From NCBI RefSeq assembly GCF_024600715.1, contig NZ_CP102332.1:5456001-5520000 (forward strand): DNA of 64,000 bases, written 5' to 3'. The position numbers and the translations under genes were made by a program. Positions 49,613 to 59,022 of the stretch are shown in pieces. The notes beneath the pieces were generated by a model that did no database searches, was not told the origin of the DNA, and worked only from the letters and a program-made list of their open reading frames with translations. This DNA comes from Streptomyces changanensis. Its GTDB lineage: Bacteria; Actinomycetota; Actinomycetes; Streptomycetales; Streptomycetaceae. The first letter of the stretch is position 1; the number at the start of each line of letters is the position of its first letter.

Positions 49613-51745
49613 ATGGCCGCCACCCCGCACACCCTCGGCGCCCCCGCCGAGCGCATCGAAGGCCGCGACAAGGTCACCGGCGCCGCGCGGTACGCAGCCG
49701 AGCACACCCCGCCCGGCTGTCTCCACGCCTGGCCCGTCGCCGCCGGGATCGCCTGCGGCCGGGTCACCGCCGTCGACACCGCGGCCGCCCTGGCCCTGCC
49801 GGGCGCGGTCGCCGTCCTCACCCCGTTCGACGCGCCGCGCTTCGCCGCGCCGCCCGACGACGCCGAACTCGACGTCCTGCAGTACGACGCCGTCCCGCAC
49901 CGCGGCTGGTACGTCGCCCTCGCCCTGGCCGAGACGCCGGAGGCGGCCCGCGCCGTCGCCGCCGCCGTCCGCGTCGCGTACGCCGACCCCGGCGACGAGC
50001 CGGAGCCGCACGACGTCGTCCTCGCCGAGGACCACCCGGAGGCGTACACCCCCGAGAAGGCCAACGGCGGTCAGCCCGGCCACCGCGAGCGCGGCGACGC
50101 GGCCGCCGCCTTCGCCGCCGCCCCCGTACGCGTCGACACCGCCTACCGGGTGCCGCCCCTGCACAACCACCCCATGGAGCCGCACGCCGCCACCGCCCAC
50201 TACTCCGGCGGCCGGCTCACCGTGTACGACTCCTGCCAGGGCGGCAACGCCGTCCGCTCCGTCCTCGCCACCCTCTTCGACCTGCCCGAGGACCGGGTCA
50301 CCGTCGTCGCCGAGCACGTCGGAGGCGGCTTCGGCAGCAAGGGCACACCGCGCCCGCACGTCGTGCTCGCCGCGATGGCGGCGATCCACACCGGCCGGCC
50401 CGTCAAGCTCGCGCTGCCCCGCCGCCACCTGCCCGCCGTCACCGGGCACCGCGCCCCGACCCTGCACCGGCTGCGGCTCGGCGCGGAACGGGACGGCACC
50501 CTCACCTCCCTCAGCCACGAGGTCACCACCCACACCTCGCGCATCGCCGAGTTCGTCGAGCAGGCCGCGGTGCCCGCCCGTGTCATGTACGGCTCCCCGC
50601 ACAGCCTGACGACCCACCGCGTCGTCCCCCTCGACGTGCCCACCCCGTCGTGGATGCGCGCGCCCGGCGAGACCCCCGGCATGTACGCCCTGGAGTCCGC
50701 CATGGACGAGCTCGCCGACGCCCTCGGCATGGACCCGGTCGAGCTGCGCGTCCGCAACGACCCGGCCACCGAGCCCGACAGCGGCCGCCCCTTCAGCAGC
50801 CGCAACCTCGTCGGCTGTCTGCACGAGGGAGCGCGCCGCTTCGGCTGGGCCGACCGCGACCCGCGCCCCGGCGCCCGCCGCGAGGGCCCCCTCCTCATCG
50901 GCTCGGGCGTGGCCGCCGCCACCTACCCGGCGTACGCCGCGCCGTCCACCGCGTCGGCCACCGCCCATCCCGGCGGCACGTACACCGTCCGCGTCAACGC
51001 CACCGACATCGGCACCGGCGCGCGGACCGTCCTCGCCCAGGTCGCCGCCGCCGCGCTGGCCGTGCCGCTGGACGCCGTGCGCATCGAGATCGGCAGTACC
51101 CGCCTGCCGCGCGCCCCCCTCGCCGGCGGCTCCTCCGGCACCGCGTCCTGGGGCTGGGCCGTCCACCGTGCCTGCACCGACCTCACGGCGGCCCTCGCCG
51201 CCCGGTCCGACCCCCTGCCCGCGGACGGGCTGACGGTCACCGCCGACACCTCCGACGAGGCCCGCCGCACCCCGCCGTACGCGCGGCACGCCTTCGGCGC
51301 GCACTTCGCCGAGGTCCAGGTCGACACCGTCACCGGAGAGGTGCGGCTGCGCCGCATGCTGGGCGTGTTCGCCGCGGGGCGCGTCCTCAACGCGCGCACC
51401 GCCCGCTCCCAGCTGGTCGGCGGCATGATCATGGGGATCGGCATGGCCCTGACCGAGGGCAGCACGATGGACGCCGCCCACGGCGACTTCACCGAGAGCG
51501 ACCTCGCCTCCTACCACGTGCCCGCCCACGCCGACGTGACCGCCGTGGAGGCCCACTGGATCGACGAGGAGGACCGCCTCCTCAACCCCATGGGCAGCAA
51601 GGGCATCGGCGAGATCGGCACGGTCGGCGCGGCGGCCGCCGTCGGCAACGCCGTCCACCACGCCACCGGGGTCCGCTTCCGCGAACTCCCCCTCACCCCG
51701 GACCGGATCCTGCCGGCCCTCGCCGGGGCGGTCCCGCCTCACTGA
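49613..51745 (+). CDS. Aldehyde oxidoreductase-type molybdopterin subunit (PaoC-like)
   Basis: A 710-residue catalytic subunit. VGGGFGSKGTPRPH, WMRAPGETPGMYALESAMDELA and LAGGSSGTASWG are cofactor contacts, and the catalytic Glu lies in SKGIGEIGTVGAAAAVG. The shorter length and the PaoB-like partner fit periplasmic-type aldehyde oxidoreductases that oxidise aromatic aldehydes, but no Tat signal is visible on any subunit, so it is probably cytoplasmic. AGAAGGA precedes the ATG. No dedicated XdhC follows it. Confidence 0.91.
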   Translation: MAATPHTLGAPAERIEGRDKVTGAARYAAEHTPPGCLHAWPVAAGIACGRVTAVDTAAALALPGAVAVLTPFDAPRFAAPPDDAELDVLQYDAVPHRGWYVALALAETPEAARAVAAAVRVAYADPGDEPEPHDVVLAEDHPEAYTPEKANGGQPGHRERGDAAAAFAAAPVRVDTAYRVPPLHNHPMEPHAATAHYSGGRLTVYDSCQGGNAVRSVLATLFDLPEDRVTVVAEHVGGGFGSKGTPRPHVVLAAMAAIHTGRPVKLALPRRHLPAVTGHRAPTLHRLRLGAERDGTLTSLSHEVTTHTSRIAEFVEQAAVPARVMYGSPHSLTTHRVVPLDVPTPSWMRAPGETPGMYALESAMDELADALGMDPVELRVRNDPATEPDSGRPFSSRNLVGCLHEGARRFGWADRDPRPGARREGPLLIGSGVAAATYPAYAAPSTASATAHPGGTYTVRVNATDIGTGARTVLAQVAAAALAVPLDAVRIEIGSTRLPRAPLAGGSSGTASWGWAVHRACTDLTAALAARSDPLPADGLTVTADTSDEARRTPPYARHAFGAHFAEVQVDTVTGEVRLRRMLGVFAAGRVLNARTARSQLVGGMIMGIGMALTEGSTMDAAHGDFTESDLASYHVPAHADVTAVEAHWIDEEDRLLNPMGSKGIGEIGTVGAAAAVGNAVHHATGVRFRELPLTPDRILPALAGAVPPH

Positions 51746-51782
51746 GGCGCCCCCGCCGGGCCGCGCGCCGGGGACGTGCACA

Positions 51783-52745
51783 ATGGGCCCCGAACACGCC
51801 ATCGCACACGCCGGAGTGAGCACGACCGTGGCCCCCGCCTTCCAGCCCGTCCTCGACCAGATCGCCGCCGACATCGCCGCCCGGCCGGGCCGCGGCCGGC
51901 CGGCGGACTACATCCCGGCGCTCGCCGAGGCCGACACGCGCCGCTTCGGCATGGCCGTCGCCGAGCTCGACGGCACGGTCTACGGGGTGGGGGACTGGCG
52001 GCGGCCGTTCTCCGCCCAGTCCATCACCAAGGCGTTCACCCTCGCCCTGACGCTCTCCCTGGAGGGCGAGGCGCTGTGGGAGCACGTGGGGCGCGAGCCC
52101 TCCGGCAACCCCTTCAACTCGCTGGTGCAGCTGGAGTACGAGCACGGCATCCCGCGCAACCCGTTCATCAACGCGGGCGCGCTCGTCGTCACCGACCGGC
52201 TGCACACCCTGACCGGCGACGCCTCCGACACGCTCCGCGCGTTCCTGCGCGCCGAGAGCGGCAACACCGCCCTGGACTTCGACGAGGACGTCGCCGCGTC
52301 CGAGGCCGCGCACGGCGACCGCAACGCGGCCCTGGCCCACTTCATGGCCTCGTACCGCAACGTCGGCAACCCGGTCGGGGACCTACTGGAGCAGTACTTC
52401 CGCCAGTGCTCCCTGGAGGCGTCCTGCGCCGACCTCGCCCTGGCCGCCGGCTTCCTCGCCAGGCACGGCGTGCGCGCCGACGGCTCCGCGCTGCTCAGCC
52501 GCAGCGAGGCGAAGCAGGTCAACGCCGTCATGCTGACCTGCGGGACGTACGACGCCGCCGGCGACTTCGCGTACCGGGTCGGGCTGCCCGGCAAGAGCGG
52601 CGTCGGCGGCGGCATCATCGCCGTCGTCCCCGGCCGGTGCACCCTGTGCGTGTGGAGCCCCGGCCTCGACGAGCGCGGCAACTCCGTCGCCGGGGTCGCC
52701 GCGCTCGACCGGTTCACGACCCTGACGGGCCTGTCCGTGTTCTGA
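51783..52745 (+). CDS. glsA: Glutaminase A
   Basis: A 320-residue serine-dependent beta-lactamase-like enzyme that hydrolyses glutamine to glutamate and ammonia. The catalytic S-x-x-K is in FSAQSITKAFTLAL; YEHGIPRNPFINAGALVV and GVGGGIIAVVPGR are strongly conserved in the family. ATG 51783 has GGGGA about eight bases upstream; GTG 51816 is a plausible alternative that gives the common shorter N-terminus. Its 3' end overlaps the convergent MMPL gene by 32 bp. Confidence 0.92.
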   Translation: MGPEHAIAHAGVSTTVAPAFQPVLDQIAADIAARPGRGRPADYIPALAEADTRRFGMAVAELDGTVYGVGDWRRPFSAQSITKAFTLALTLSLEGEALWEHVGREPSGNPFNSLVQLEYEHGIPRNPFINAGALVVTDRLHTLTGDASDTLRAFLRAESGNTALDFDEDVAASEAAHGDRNAALAHFMASYRNVGNPVGDLLEQYFRQCSLEASCADLALAAGFLARHGVRADGSALLSRSEAKQVNAVMLTCGTYDAAGDFAYRVGLPGKSGVGGGIIAVVPGRCTLCVWSPGLDERGNSVAGVAALDRFTTLTGLSVF

Positions 52746-54804
52746 GGGATCCGGGCCACCAGGACACCGGCCCGATGTCCCGGACCAGCGCGGGCACGAG
52801 CAGCGACCGCACGACGAGCGTGTCGAGGAGCACGCCGAAGGCGACGATGAACGCGATCTGGAGCAGGAAGGCCAGCGGGATCACCGCGAGCGCGGCGAAC
52901 GTCGCGGCGAGCACCACGCCCGCCGAGGTGATCACCCCGCCGGTCGCGGTCAGGCCGCGCCGCACCCCCTCCCGGGTGCCGTGCAGGAAGGTCTCCTCGC
53001 GGACCCGGGACATGAGGAAGATGTTGTAGTCCACACCGAGGGCGACGAGGAAGACGAACCCGTACAGCGGGACCGAGGCGTCCGTGCCGCTGAAGCCCAG
53101 CACCCGTTCGAAGACGAGGGCCGAGACGCCCAGCGTCGCCAGGAAGTTCAGCGCCACCGTCGCCACCAGCAGCACCGGCAGAAGCAGGGAGCGCAGCAGC
53201 CCCACGAGGATCAGCAGGATGATCAGCAGCACCACCGGCACGATCACCTCGCGGTCCCGCTCGGCGGTCCGCTGGGTGTCGTACTGCTGCGCCGTGTAGC
53301 CGCCCACCAGGGCGTCGGCGCCCGGCACGGCGTGGACGGCGGTCCGCAGGCGCGCCAGGGCCTCCTTGGCGGCGTCGCTGTCGGGGGCGTCCTGCAGCGT
53401 GGCGTTGACCTGGACGCGGCCGTCCACCGTGAGCGGCGGCCCGCCCGGGCGGCCGGACGCGGTGACGGGCACGGCCGAATCGACCCCCCGGGTGCCCTCG
53501 GCCGCGGCGGTGACCGCGGGCAGCGCCGCCGCGTCCGCCACGATGACGGCCGGGTTGCCCGAACCGCCGGGGAAGTGCTCGCCGAGCACCCGGCCCGCGG
53601 AGACGGACGGCGCGTCGTCGACGAAGATCTCGTCCAGCGGCACCCCCCGCGCGGTGAGGGTGGGGGCGAACGCCGCGCACGCCAGCAGGGCCGCGAGCGT
53701 CACCGCCCAGACGCGGCGCGGGGCGCGGTCCACGAGGGCCGCCACCTTCGTCCACACGCCGTGCCCGGCGCCGCCCGTCCCGGACTTCGGCGCCGCCGGC
53801 CAGTACGCCCCGCGGCCCAGCAGGACCAGGACGGCCGGGAGGAACGTCAGCGCCCCGAGGACCGCGCAGACGATGCCGATGGCGCCGGCCGGACCCAGCG
53901 CGCGGTTGTTGGTCAGGTCGCTCAGGAGCAGGGCCAGCAGCCCCAGCGCGACCGTGGCGGCGCTCGCCGCGACGGGGCCGTACGACTGGCGCATCGCGGC
54001 GCGCATCGCGGCGTACCGGTCCTCGTGCCGGGCGAGCTCCTCCCGGAACCGCGCGGCCAGCAGCAGGGCGTAGTCGGTCGCGGCGCCGATGACGAGGATG
54101 AACAGGATGCCCTGCACCTGGCCGTCGACGCGCAGGACGTCGGCGTCGGCGAGGACGTACACCACCGCGCACGCCAGGGCCAGCGCGAACACCGCGCACA
54201 GAATGATCACCAGTGGCAGCAGCACGCTGCGGTACACCAGCAGCAGGATGAGCAGCACGGCGGCGAGGGCGACGCCCAGCAGCAGGCCGTCGATGCCGGC
54301 GAACGCGTCACCCAGGTCGGCCTGGGTCGCCGCCGGGCCGGCCAGTCGGGCACGCGTGCCGGGGACGTCGCCGGCGGTGTCGCGGACCCGGTCCAGCACC
54401 GTGGACAGCTCGTCTCCGAGGTCGGGCGCCAGCCGCAGGGCGCCCTGGAGCGCCTCGCCGTCCTCGGAGGGCAGGGCGGGGGAGGGGCGGCCGACGACGC
54501 CGGGCGTGCCGGCCAGCGAGGCGAGCGCCCGGGTGGCGTCCGCGCGCGCGGCGGGCGCCAGGCGTCCGCCGTCGGCCGCCGTCCACACGACGACGAGGGG
54601 CAGCGACTCCTCCTGGCGGAAGGCGCGCTGCGCCTCCAGGACGCGGGTCGACTCGGCGTCCTCCGGGAGGAAGGCCGCCTGGTCGTTGGTGGCCACCTCG
54701 CCGAGCTTGCCGGCGTACGGGCCAAGTCCGCCGCCGACGGCGAGCCACACGGCGATCAGGAGGGCGGGGAGCAGCCGGCGGGCGAGGGCCGGGAACGCGG
54801 ACAT
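52714..54804 (-). CDS. MMPL/RND family exporter
   Basis: A 696-residue membrane protein with two repeats, each of one helix, a large extracytoplasmic loop and five helices (blocks such as LLLGVALAAVLLILLLVYRS, VQGILFILVIGAATDYALLL, SVPLYGFVFLVALGVDYNIF). The ATDYALLL and GVDYNIFLM segments hold the proton-relay Asp-Tyr pairs of MMPL transporters. It probably exports lipids or drugs. It is preceded by the MarR gene on the same strand, and two TATCTCAA repeats lie just upstream of its start. Confidence 0.9.
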   Translation of the reverse strand: MSAFPALARRLLPALLIAVWLAVGGGLGPYAGKLGEVATNDQAAFLPEDAESTRVLEAQRAFRQEESLPLVVVWTAADGGRLAPAARADATRALASLAGTPGVVGRPSPALPSEDGEALQGALRLAPDLGDELSTVLDRVRDTAGDVPGTRARLAGPAATQADLGDAFAGIDGLLLGVALAAVLLILLLVYRSVLLPLVIILCAVFALALACAVVYVLADADVLRVDGQVQGILFILVIGAATDYALLLAARFREELARHEDRYAAMRAAMRQSYGPVAASAATVALGLLALLLSDLTNNRALGPAGAIGIVCAVLGALTFLPAVLVLLGRGAYWPAAPKSGTGGAGHGVWTKVAALVDRAPRRVWAVTLAALLACAAFAPTLTARGVPLDEIFVDDAPSVSAGRVLGEHFPGGSGNPAVIVADAAALPAVTAAAEGTRGVDSAVPVTASGRPGGPPLTVDGRVQVNATLQDAPDSDAAKEALARLRTAVHAVPGADALVGGYTAQQYDTQRTAERDREVIVPVVLLIILLILVGLLRSLLLPVLLVATVALNFLATLGVSALVFERVLGFSGTDASVPLYGFVFLVALGVDYNIFLMSRVREETFLHGTREGVRRGLTATGGVITSAGVVLAATFAALAVIPLAFLLQIAFIVAFGVLLDTLVVRSLLVPALVRDIGPVSWWPGSLRTRTGPSGS

Positions 54805-54877
54805 GGGTCTCCTGCGGAAGAGGGAGGCGTCCCGCGGGCCGGCCCGGGAGAGCCGGCACGCCGATCGTCTCGAGAAG

Positions 54878-54902
54878 TATCTCAACAACAAACTATCTCA
54901 AT
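54878..54902. promoter_or_regulatory. AT-rich repeats upstream of the MMPL exporter
   Basis: TATCTCAAC (54878-54886) and TATCTCAAT (54894-54902) are direct repeats 16 bp apart, followed by CGAGTTATA (54906-54914), the rough inverse. This is a rare AT-rich island, 75 bp upstream of the exporter start, and is the kind of site a MarR dimer binds. It may contain the exporter promoter on the minus strand. Confidence 0.5.
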
Positions 54903-54982
54903 GATCGAGTTATATGTCCGGGAGGGTCCCCGCCACGCTGGGATCGGCACACGCCCGGAGGCCCGCACGCCACGAGGCATCA

Positions 54983-55065
54983 CGCGCCCGGGACCGCCAC
55001 GCGCCCGGGACCGCCACGCGCCCGGGACCGCCACCCGCCAGGGCCGCCACGCGCCCGGACCGTCA
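54983..55065. repeat. 17-bp tandem repeat between exporter and MarR genes
   Basis: The unit CGCGCCCGGGACCGCCA occurs exactly at 54983-54999, 55000-55016 and 55017-55033, followed by two degenerate 16-bp copies to 55065. It lies just after the marR stop on the minus strand and may be a transcript end. Confidence 0.7.
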
Positions 55066-55102
55066 CCCACCCGGGGCGCGCCGGTCGCGGCCGTCCACCC
55101 CG

Positions 55103-55600
55103 TCAACGCCGGGGTACGCCCTCCGCGCCCAGCTCCTCGTTCAGGACGGTGAGGAAGCGCAGCGCCACCTCCAGCTCCTCCGGTGCGAACCGCTCCCGCG
55201 CGGCCTCCGTCGCCCGGGCCAGCGGCTGGAAGAAGGCGCGCGCGGCCCCGCGCGCCCCCTCGGCGTAGTGGAGGTGGACCACGCGCCGGTCGGCGCTCTC
55301 CCGCGACCTGCGGATGTGCCCCGCCCGCTCCAGCCGGTCCACGCACGCGGTCACCGCGCCCGAGGTCAGCCCCAGGTGCTCGCGCAGCCGCCCCGGCGTC
55401 ATCGGCTCGGTGGCGTCCAGGATGGCGGCGAGCGCCTGCACGTCCGTCGGGTGCAGGCCCTGGCTCGTCGCGAAGCCGTGCACCAGCCGGTTCACCTCGC
55501 CGTTCATCCGGCGCAGCTGCACGGCGAAGGCCTGCAGGTCCGCCGGGTGCCGCTCACCCCGCGTCCCGCCGTCGGCCCGCTCGTCGTCCCTCGTCACCAC
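55103..55600 (-). CDS. MarR family transcriptional regulator
   Basis: A 165-residue winged-helix regulator: LQAFAVQLRRMNGEVNRLVH dimerisation helix, TPGRLREHLGLTSGAVTACVDRLERAGHIRR recognition region (shortened: LREHLGLTSGAVTACVDRLE) and the wing ESADRRVVHLHY. It is read from GTG 55600, close to a TATAGG -10-like box, so the mRNA may be leaderless. It most likely represses the adjacent MMPL exporter; the divergent SDR gene could be a second target. Confidence 0.87.
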   Translation of the reverse strand: MVTRDDERADGGTRGERHPADLQAFAVQLRRMNGEVNRLVHGFATSQGLHPTDVQALAAILDATEPMTPGRLREHLGLTSGAVTACVDRLERAGHIRRSRESADRRVVHLHYAEGARGAARAFFQPLARATEAARERFAPEELEVALRFLTVLNEELGAEGVPRR

Positions 55601-55741
55601 CTGGTCAGCCTATAGAAACCCGCAGGTGCGCATCCGCGCGCACCGGACGGGCGGAAGCACCGGGGCGGCGGAAGCACCGGGCGGGCGGAACCCGGGGAGG
55701 CGGTCCACCGTGGAAAGAGCACCACACGAGACGGAGGCGTC

Positions 55742-57265
55742 ATGACCGACACCACCCCGGGGCCCGACCGGCCTCCCCTCTGCCTGGTCACCGGCGCGAC
55801 GGGGTACATCGGCGGCCGGCTCGTGCCCGAACTGCTCGCCGCCGGCCACCGCGTCCGCTGCCTGGCCCGCTCGCCCGGCAAGCTCCGCGACCACCCCTGG
55901 GCCGGCCGGGTCGAGATCGTCCGGGGCGACGTCACCGACGAGGAGTCGGTGGCCGCCGCCATGAGCGGCGTCGACGTCGCCTACTACCTCGTCCACTCCC
56001 TCGGCACCGGCCGCGGCTTCGAGGACACCGACCGCCGCGCCGCGACCCTCTTCGGCGCCCGGGCCCGCGCCGCCGGCGTCGGCCGCCTCGTCTACCTCGG
56101 CGGCCTCACCCCCGCCGGGGTCCCCGCCGACCGCCTCTCCGCGCACCTGCGGTCCCGCGACGAGGTGGGGCGGATCCTCCTCGACTCCGGCGTGCCCACC
56201 GCCGTCCTGCGCGCCGCGGTCATCCTCGGCTCCGGCTCCGCCTCCTTCGAGATGCTGCGCTACCTCACCGAGCGGCTGCCCGTCATGGTCTCGCCCAGCT
56301 GGGTCGGCACCCGCATCCAGCCCGTCGCCGTCCGGGACGTCCTGCGCTACCTCGTCGGCAGCGCCCGGCTGCCCGCCGACGTCCACCGCGCCTTCGACAT
56401 CGGCGGGCCCGACGTCCTCACCTACCGCGACCTCATGCGGCGCTACGCCGCCGTCGCCGGGCTCCGGCGGCGGTTCATCGTGTCCGTCCCCGTGCTGAGC
56501 CTGCGCCTGTCCAGCCTGTGGATCGGGCTCGTCACGCCCGTGCCCGCCTCCATCGCCCGGCCCCTCGCCGCCTCCCTGCGCCACGAGGTCGTCTGCAGGG
56601 AGCACGACATCGGCCGGTACGTCCCCGACCCGCCCGGCGCGCCCATCGGCGTCGACGAGGCCCTGGCGCTCGCCCTGCGCCGCGTCCGCGAGGCCCGGGT
56701 CACCACCCGCTGGTCGTCCGCGTCCGTGCCCGGCGCCCCCAGCGACCCGCTGCCCACCGACCCCGACTGGGCGGGCGGCAGCCTCTACACCGACGAGCGG
56801 GAGCGGCTGGTCGACGCCGACCTCGAGCGGCTGTGGCGGGTCATCGAAGGCGTCGGCGGGGACAACGGCTGGTACTCCTTCCCCCTCGCCTGGGCCGTGC
56901 GCGGCTGGCTCGACCGGCTCGTCGGCGGGGTGGGGCTCCGCCGCGGCCGCCGCGACGCCGCCCGGCTGCGCGCCGGCGACTCGCTCGACTTCTGGCGCGT
57001 CGAGGAGATCGAACGCGGCCGGCTGCTGCGCCTGCGCGCCGAGATGCGCCTGCCCGGCCTCGCCTGGCTGGAGATGTACGCCGACCGGGACGAGCAGGGC
57101 CGCACCCGCTACCGGCAGCGGGCCCTGTTCGCCCCGCGCGGCCTGGTCGGCCACGCCTACTGGTGGAGCGTCTCGCCGTTCCACGCCGTCGTCTTCGGCG
57201 GGATGGCCCGCAACATCACCAAGGCCGCGGCCAGACCCGCGGCCGCCCCCGGGAGCGCGCCGTGA
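55742..57265 (+). CDS. SDR-family NAD(P)-binding protein with DUF2867
   Basis: A 507-residue protein. The N-terminal Rossmann domain has VTGATGYIGGRLVPELLAAG; the C-terminal third (GGDNGWYSFPLAWAVRGWLD, GDSLDFWRVEEIERGRLL, WLEMYADRDEQGRTRYRQRA) is a DUF2867 domain of the START-like type. Such proteins are usually found beside photolyases in actinomycetes, as here: the stop overlaps the photolyase GTG as GTGA. GGAGG precedes the ATG. The reaction is unknown. Confidence 0.86.
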   Translation: MTDTTPGPDRPPLCLVTGATGYIGGRLVPELLAAGHRVRCLARSPGKLRDHPWAGRVEIVRGDVTDEESVAAAMSGVDVAYYLVHSLGTGRGFEDTDRRAATLFGARARAAGVGRLVYLGGLTPAGVPADRLSAHLRSRDEVGRILLDSGVPTAVLRAAVILGSGSASFEMLRYLTERLPVMVSPSWVGTRIQPVAVRDVLRYLVGSARLPADVHRAFDIGGPDVLTYRDLMRRYAAVAGLRRRFIVSVPVLSLRLSSLWIGLVTPVPASIARPLAASLRHEVVCREHDIGRYVPDPPGAPIGVDEALALALRRVREARVTTRWSSASVPGAPSDPLPTDPDWAGGSLYTDERERLVDADLERLWRVIEGVGGDNGWYSFPLAWAVRGWLDRLVGGVGLRRGRRDAARLRAGDSLDFWRVEEIERGRLLRLRAEMRLPGLAWLEMYADRDEQGRTRYRQRALFAPRGLVGHAYWWSVSPFHAVVFGGMARNITKAAARPAAAPGSAP

Positions 57266-58632
57266 CCACCGCCGTCGTCCTGTTCACCTCGGACCTGCGC
57301 CTGCACGACCACCCGCCTCTGCGTGCCGCCCTGCGCGCCCACGGCGCCGTGGTCCCGCTCTTCGTCCGCGACGAGGCCGTCACCGCCGCCGGGTTCGCCC
57401 CGCCCAACCGGGCGGCGTTCCTCGCCGACTGCCTCGCCGACCTCGACGCGGGACTGCGGCGGCGCGGCGGGCGGCTCGTCGTCCGGTCCGGGCGCGTCGC
57501 CGATGCGGTCGCCGCGGTGGCGGCGGAGACCGGCGCCACCGAGGTGCACATGGCGGCCGACCACAGTGGCTACGCCCAGCACCGCGAGGAGCTCCTGCGC
57601 ACGGCCCTGGCGGCCGCGGGACGGCGGCTGCTCGTCCACGACGGGGTGGGCACCGTCGTCCCGCCCGGCGAGGTCACCCCGCACGGCTCCGACCACTACG
57701 CCGTCTTCGGCCCGTACTTCCGCCGCTGGTCGGGGCAACGGCCCCGTGAACCGCTCGCCGCGCCCCGCGCGGTCCCCGTGCCCGACGGCGTCCGCTCCGA
57801 GGAGCTCCCGTCCCGCTCCGGCGTGCCCGGCACCTCGCCCGGCCTCGCCGCGGGGGGCGAGGGCGAGGGCCGGCGGCGGCTCGACGCCTGGCTGCGCGAC
57901 GGTGTCGACGCGTACGGCGAACGCCACGACGACCTGGCGGGCGACGCCACGTCCCGGCTCTCGCCGCACCTGCACTTCGGCTCCGTCTCCGCCGTGGAGG
58001 CCGTCCACCGGGCGCGGGCCCGGGGCACGCCCGGCGCCGAGGCGTTCGCCCGGCAGCTGTGCTGGCGCGACTTCCACCGCCAACTGCTCGCCGCCCGCCC
58101 CCGCGCGGCCCGCGACGACTACCGCACCCGGTACGACCGGTGGCGCGACGAGCGGACGGCGGCCGGCGACATCGAGGCGTGGCGCTCCGGCCGCACCGGC
58201 TACCCGGTCGTCGACGCCGCCATGCGCCAACTCGCCCACGAGGGCTGGATGCACAACCGGGGGCGGCTCCTCGCCGCGAGCTTCCTCACCAAGACGCTCT
58301 ACGTCGACTGGCGCGTCGGCGCCCGGCACTTCCTGGAGCTGCTGGTCGACGGGGACGTCGCCAACAACCAGCTCAACTGGCAGTGGGTGGCGGGCACCGG
58401 CACCGACAGCCGCCCCCACCGCGTCCTCAACCCGATCCTCCAGGGACGCCGTTACGACCCCGAGGGCGCCTATGTGCGCCGCTGGGTGCCGGAGCTGGCG
58501 GGCATCGCGGGCCCGGCCGTGCACGAGCCGTGGAAGCCGGCCGTCCGGGAGCGGATCGGTGACGGTTACCCGCCGCCGATCGTGGAACTCCCCGCCGCTC
58601 TGGCCCGCTTCCGCGAGGCGCGCGGCCGCTGA
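57262..58632 (+). CDS. phr: Deoxyribodipyrimidine photolyase
   Basis: A 456-residue cryptochrome/photolyase. The N-terminal alpha/beta domain starts VVLFTSDLRLHDHPPLRAAL; the FAD domain has RLSPHLHFGSVS, FARQLCWRDFHRQLL, TGYPVVDAAMRQLAHEGWMHNR (cut) and DVANNQLNWQWVAGTGTDSR with the DNA-binding and electron-transfer tryptophans. It repairs UV-induced cyclobutane dimers. The GTG start overlaps the preceding SDR gene, so both are made together. Confidence 0.93.
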   Translation: MTTAVVLFTSDLRLHDHPPLRAALRAHGAVVPLFVRDEAVTAAGFAPPNRAAFLADCLADLDAGLRRRGGRLVVRSGRVADAVAAVAAETGATEVHMAADHSGYAQHREELLRTALAAAGRRLLVHDGVGTVVPPGEVTPHGSDHYAVFGPYFRRWSGQRPREPLAAPRAVPVPDGVRSEELPSRSGVPGTSPGLAAGGEGEGRRRLDAWLRDGVDAYGERHDDLAGDATSRLSPHLHFGSVSAVEAVHRARARGTPGAEAFARQLCWRDFHRQLLAARPRAARDDYRTRYDRWRDERTAAGDIEAWRSGRTGYPVVDAAMRQLAHEGWMHNRGRLLAASFLTKTLYVDWRVGARHFLELLVDGDVANNQLNWQWVAGTGTDSRPHRVLNPILQGRRYDPEGAYVRRWVPELAGIAGPAVHEPWKPAVRERIGDGYPPPIVELPAALARFREARGR

Positions 58633-59022
58633 GACCGCCCGCCGGGACCCTCGGGACAGCCGGGGCCCCCGGGACCCGCGGGCCCCAGGGCCTCCCGACC
58701 CCGGGCCGTCGGGCCCGGAGGATGCGTGAGACTGCCGAGACCTCCGGGACCGCTGGGACCCCCGGGGCGCTGGAGACCGCCGGGCCCCCGGGACCGTCGG
58801 GACCACTGCGAGCGCCGAAACCGCCCCCGGTCCCGCCCGAACCGTCCGGACCTCCGGACCTCCGGACCCACCAGCAACACCCGGGCCCGAGCCGCCCGGA
58901 ACCGGCCCCCTGGGCCCGGCCCGGGCCGCCTCGCCCCGGACCGTACGCCCCGAGCCGCCCGCCCCGCCCCGCCCCGAGCCGCCCGCCCCGCCCCGGCCCG
59001 GTCGGCCGATCCGGGGCGTACG
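58633..59022. other. GC-rich low-complexity gap between convergent genes
   Basis: About 390 bp of GGGACC/GGGCCC-type sequence after the photolyase. It includes two tandem copies of a 24-bp unit (58947-58970 and 58971-58994). Frames on both strands read as Gly-Pro-rich collagen-like peptides but have no start signals; I take the region as non-coding terminator sequence. Confidence 0.45.

Noticed and set aside
49532..51874. 780-residue minus-strand frame
   Set aside because: Antisense shadow of the PaoC-like gene, with valine/glycine-rich composition and no domain.
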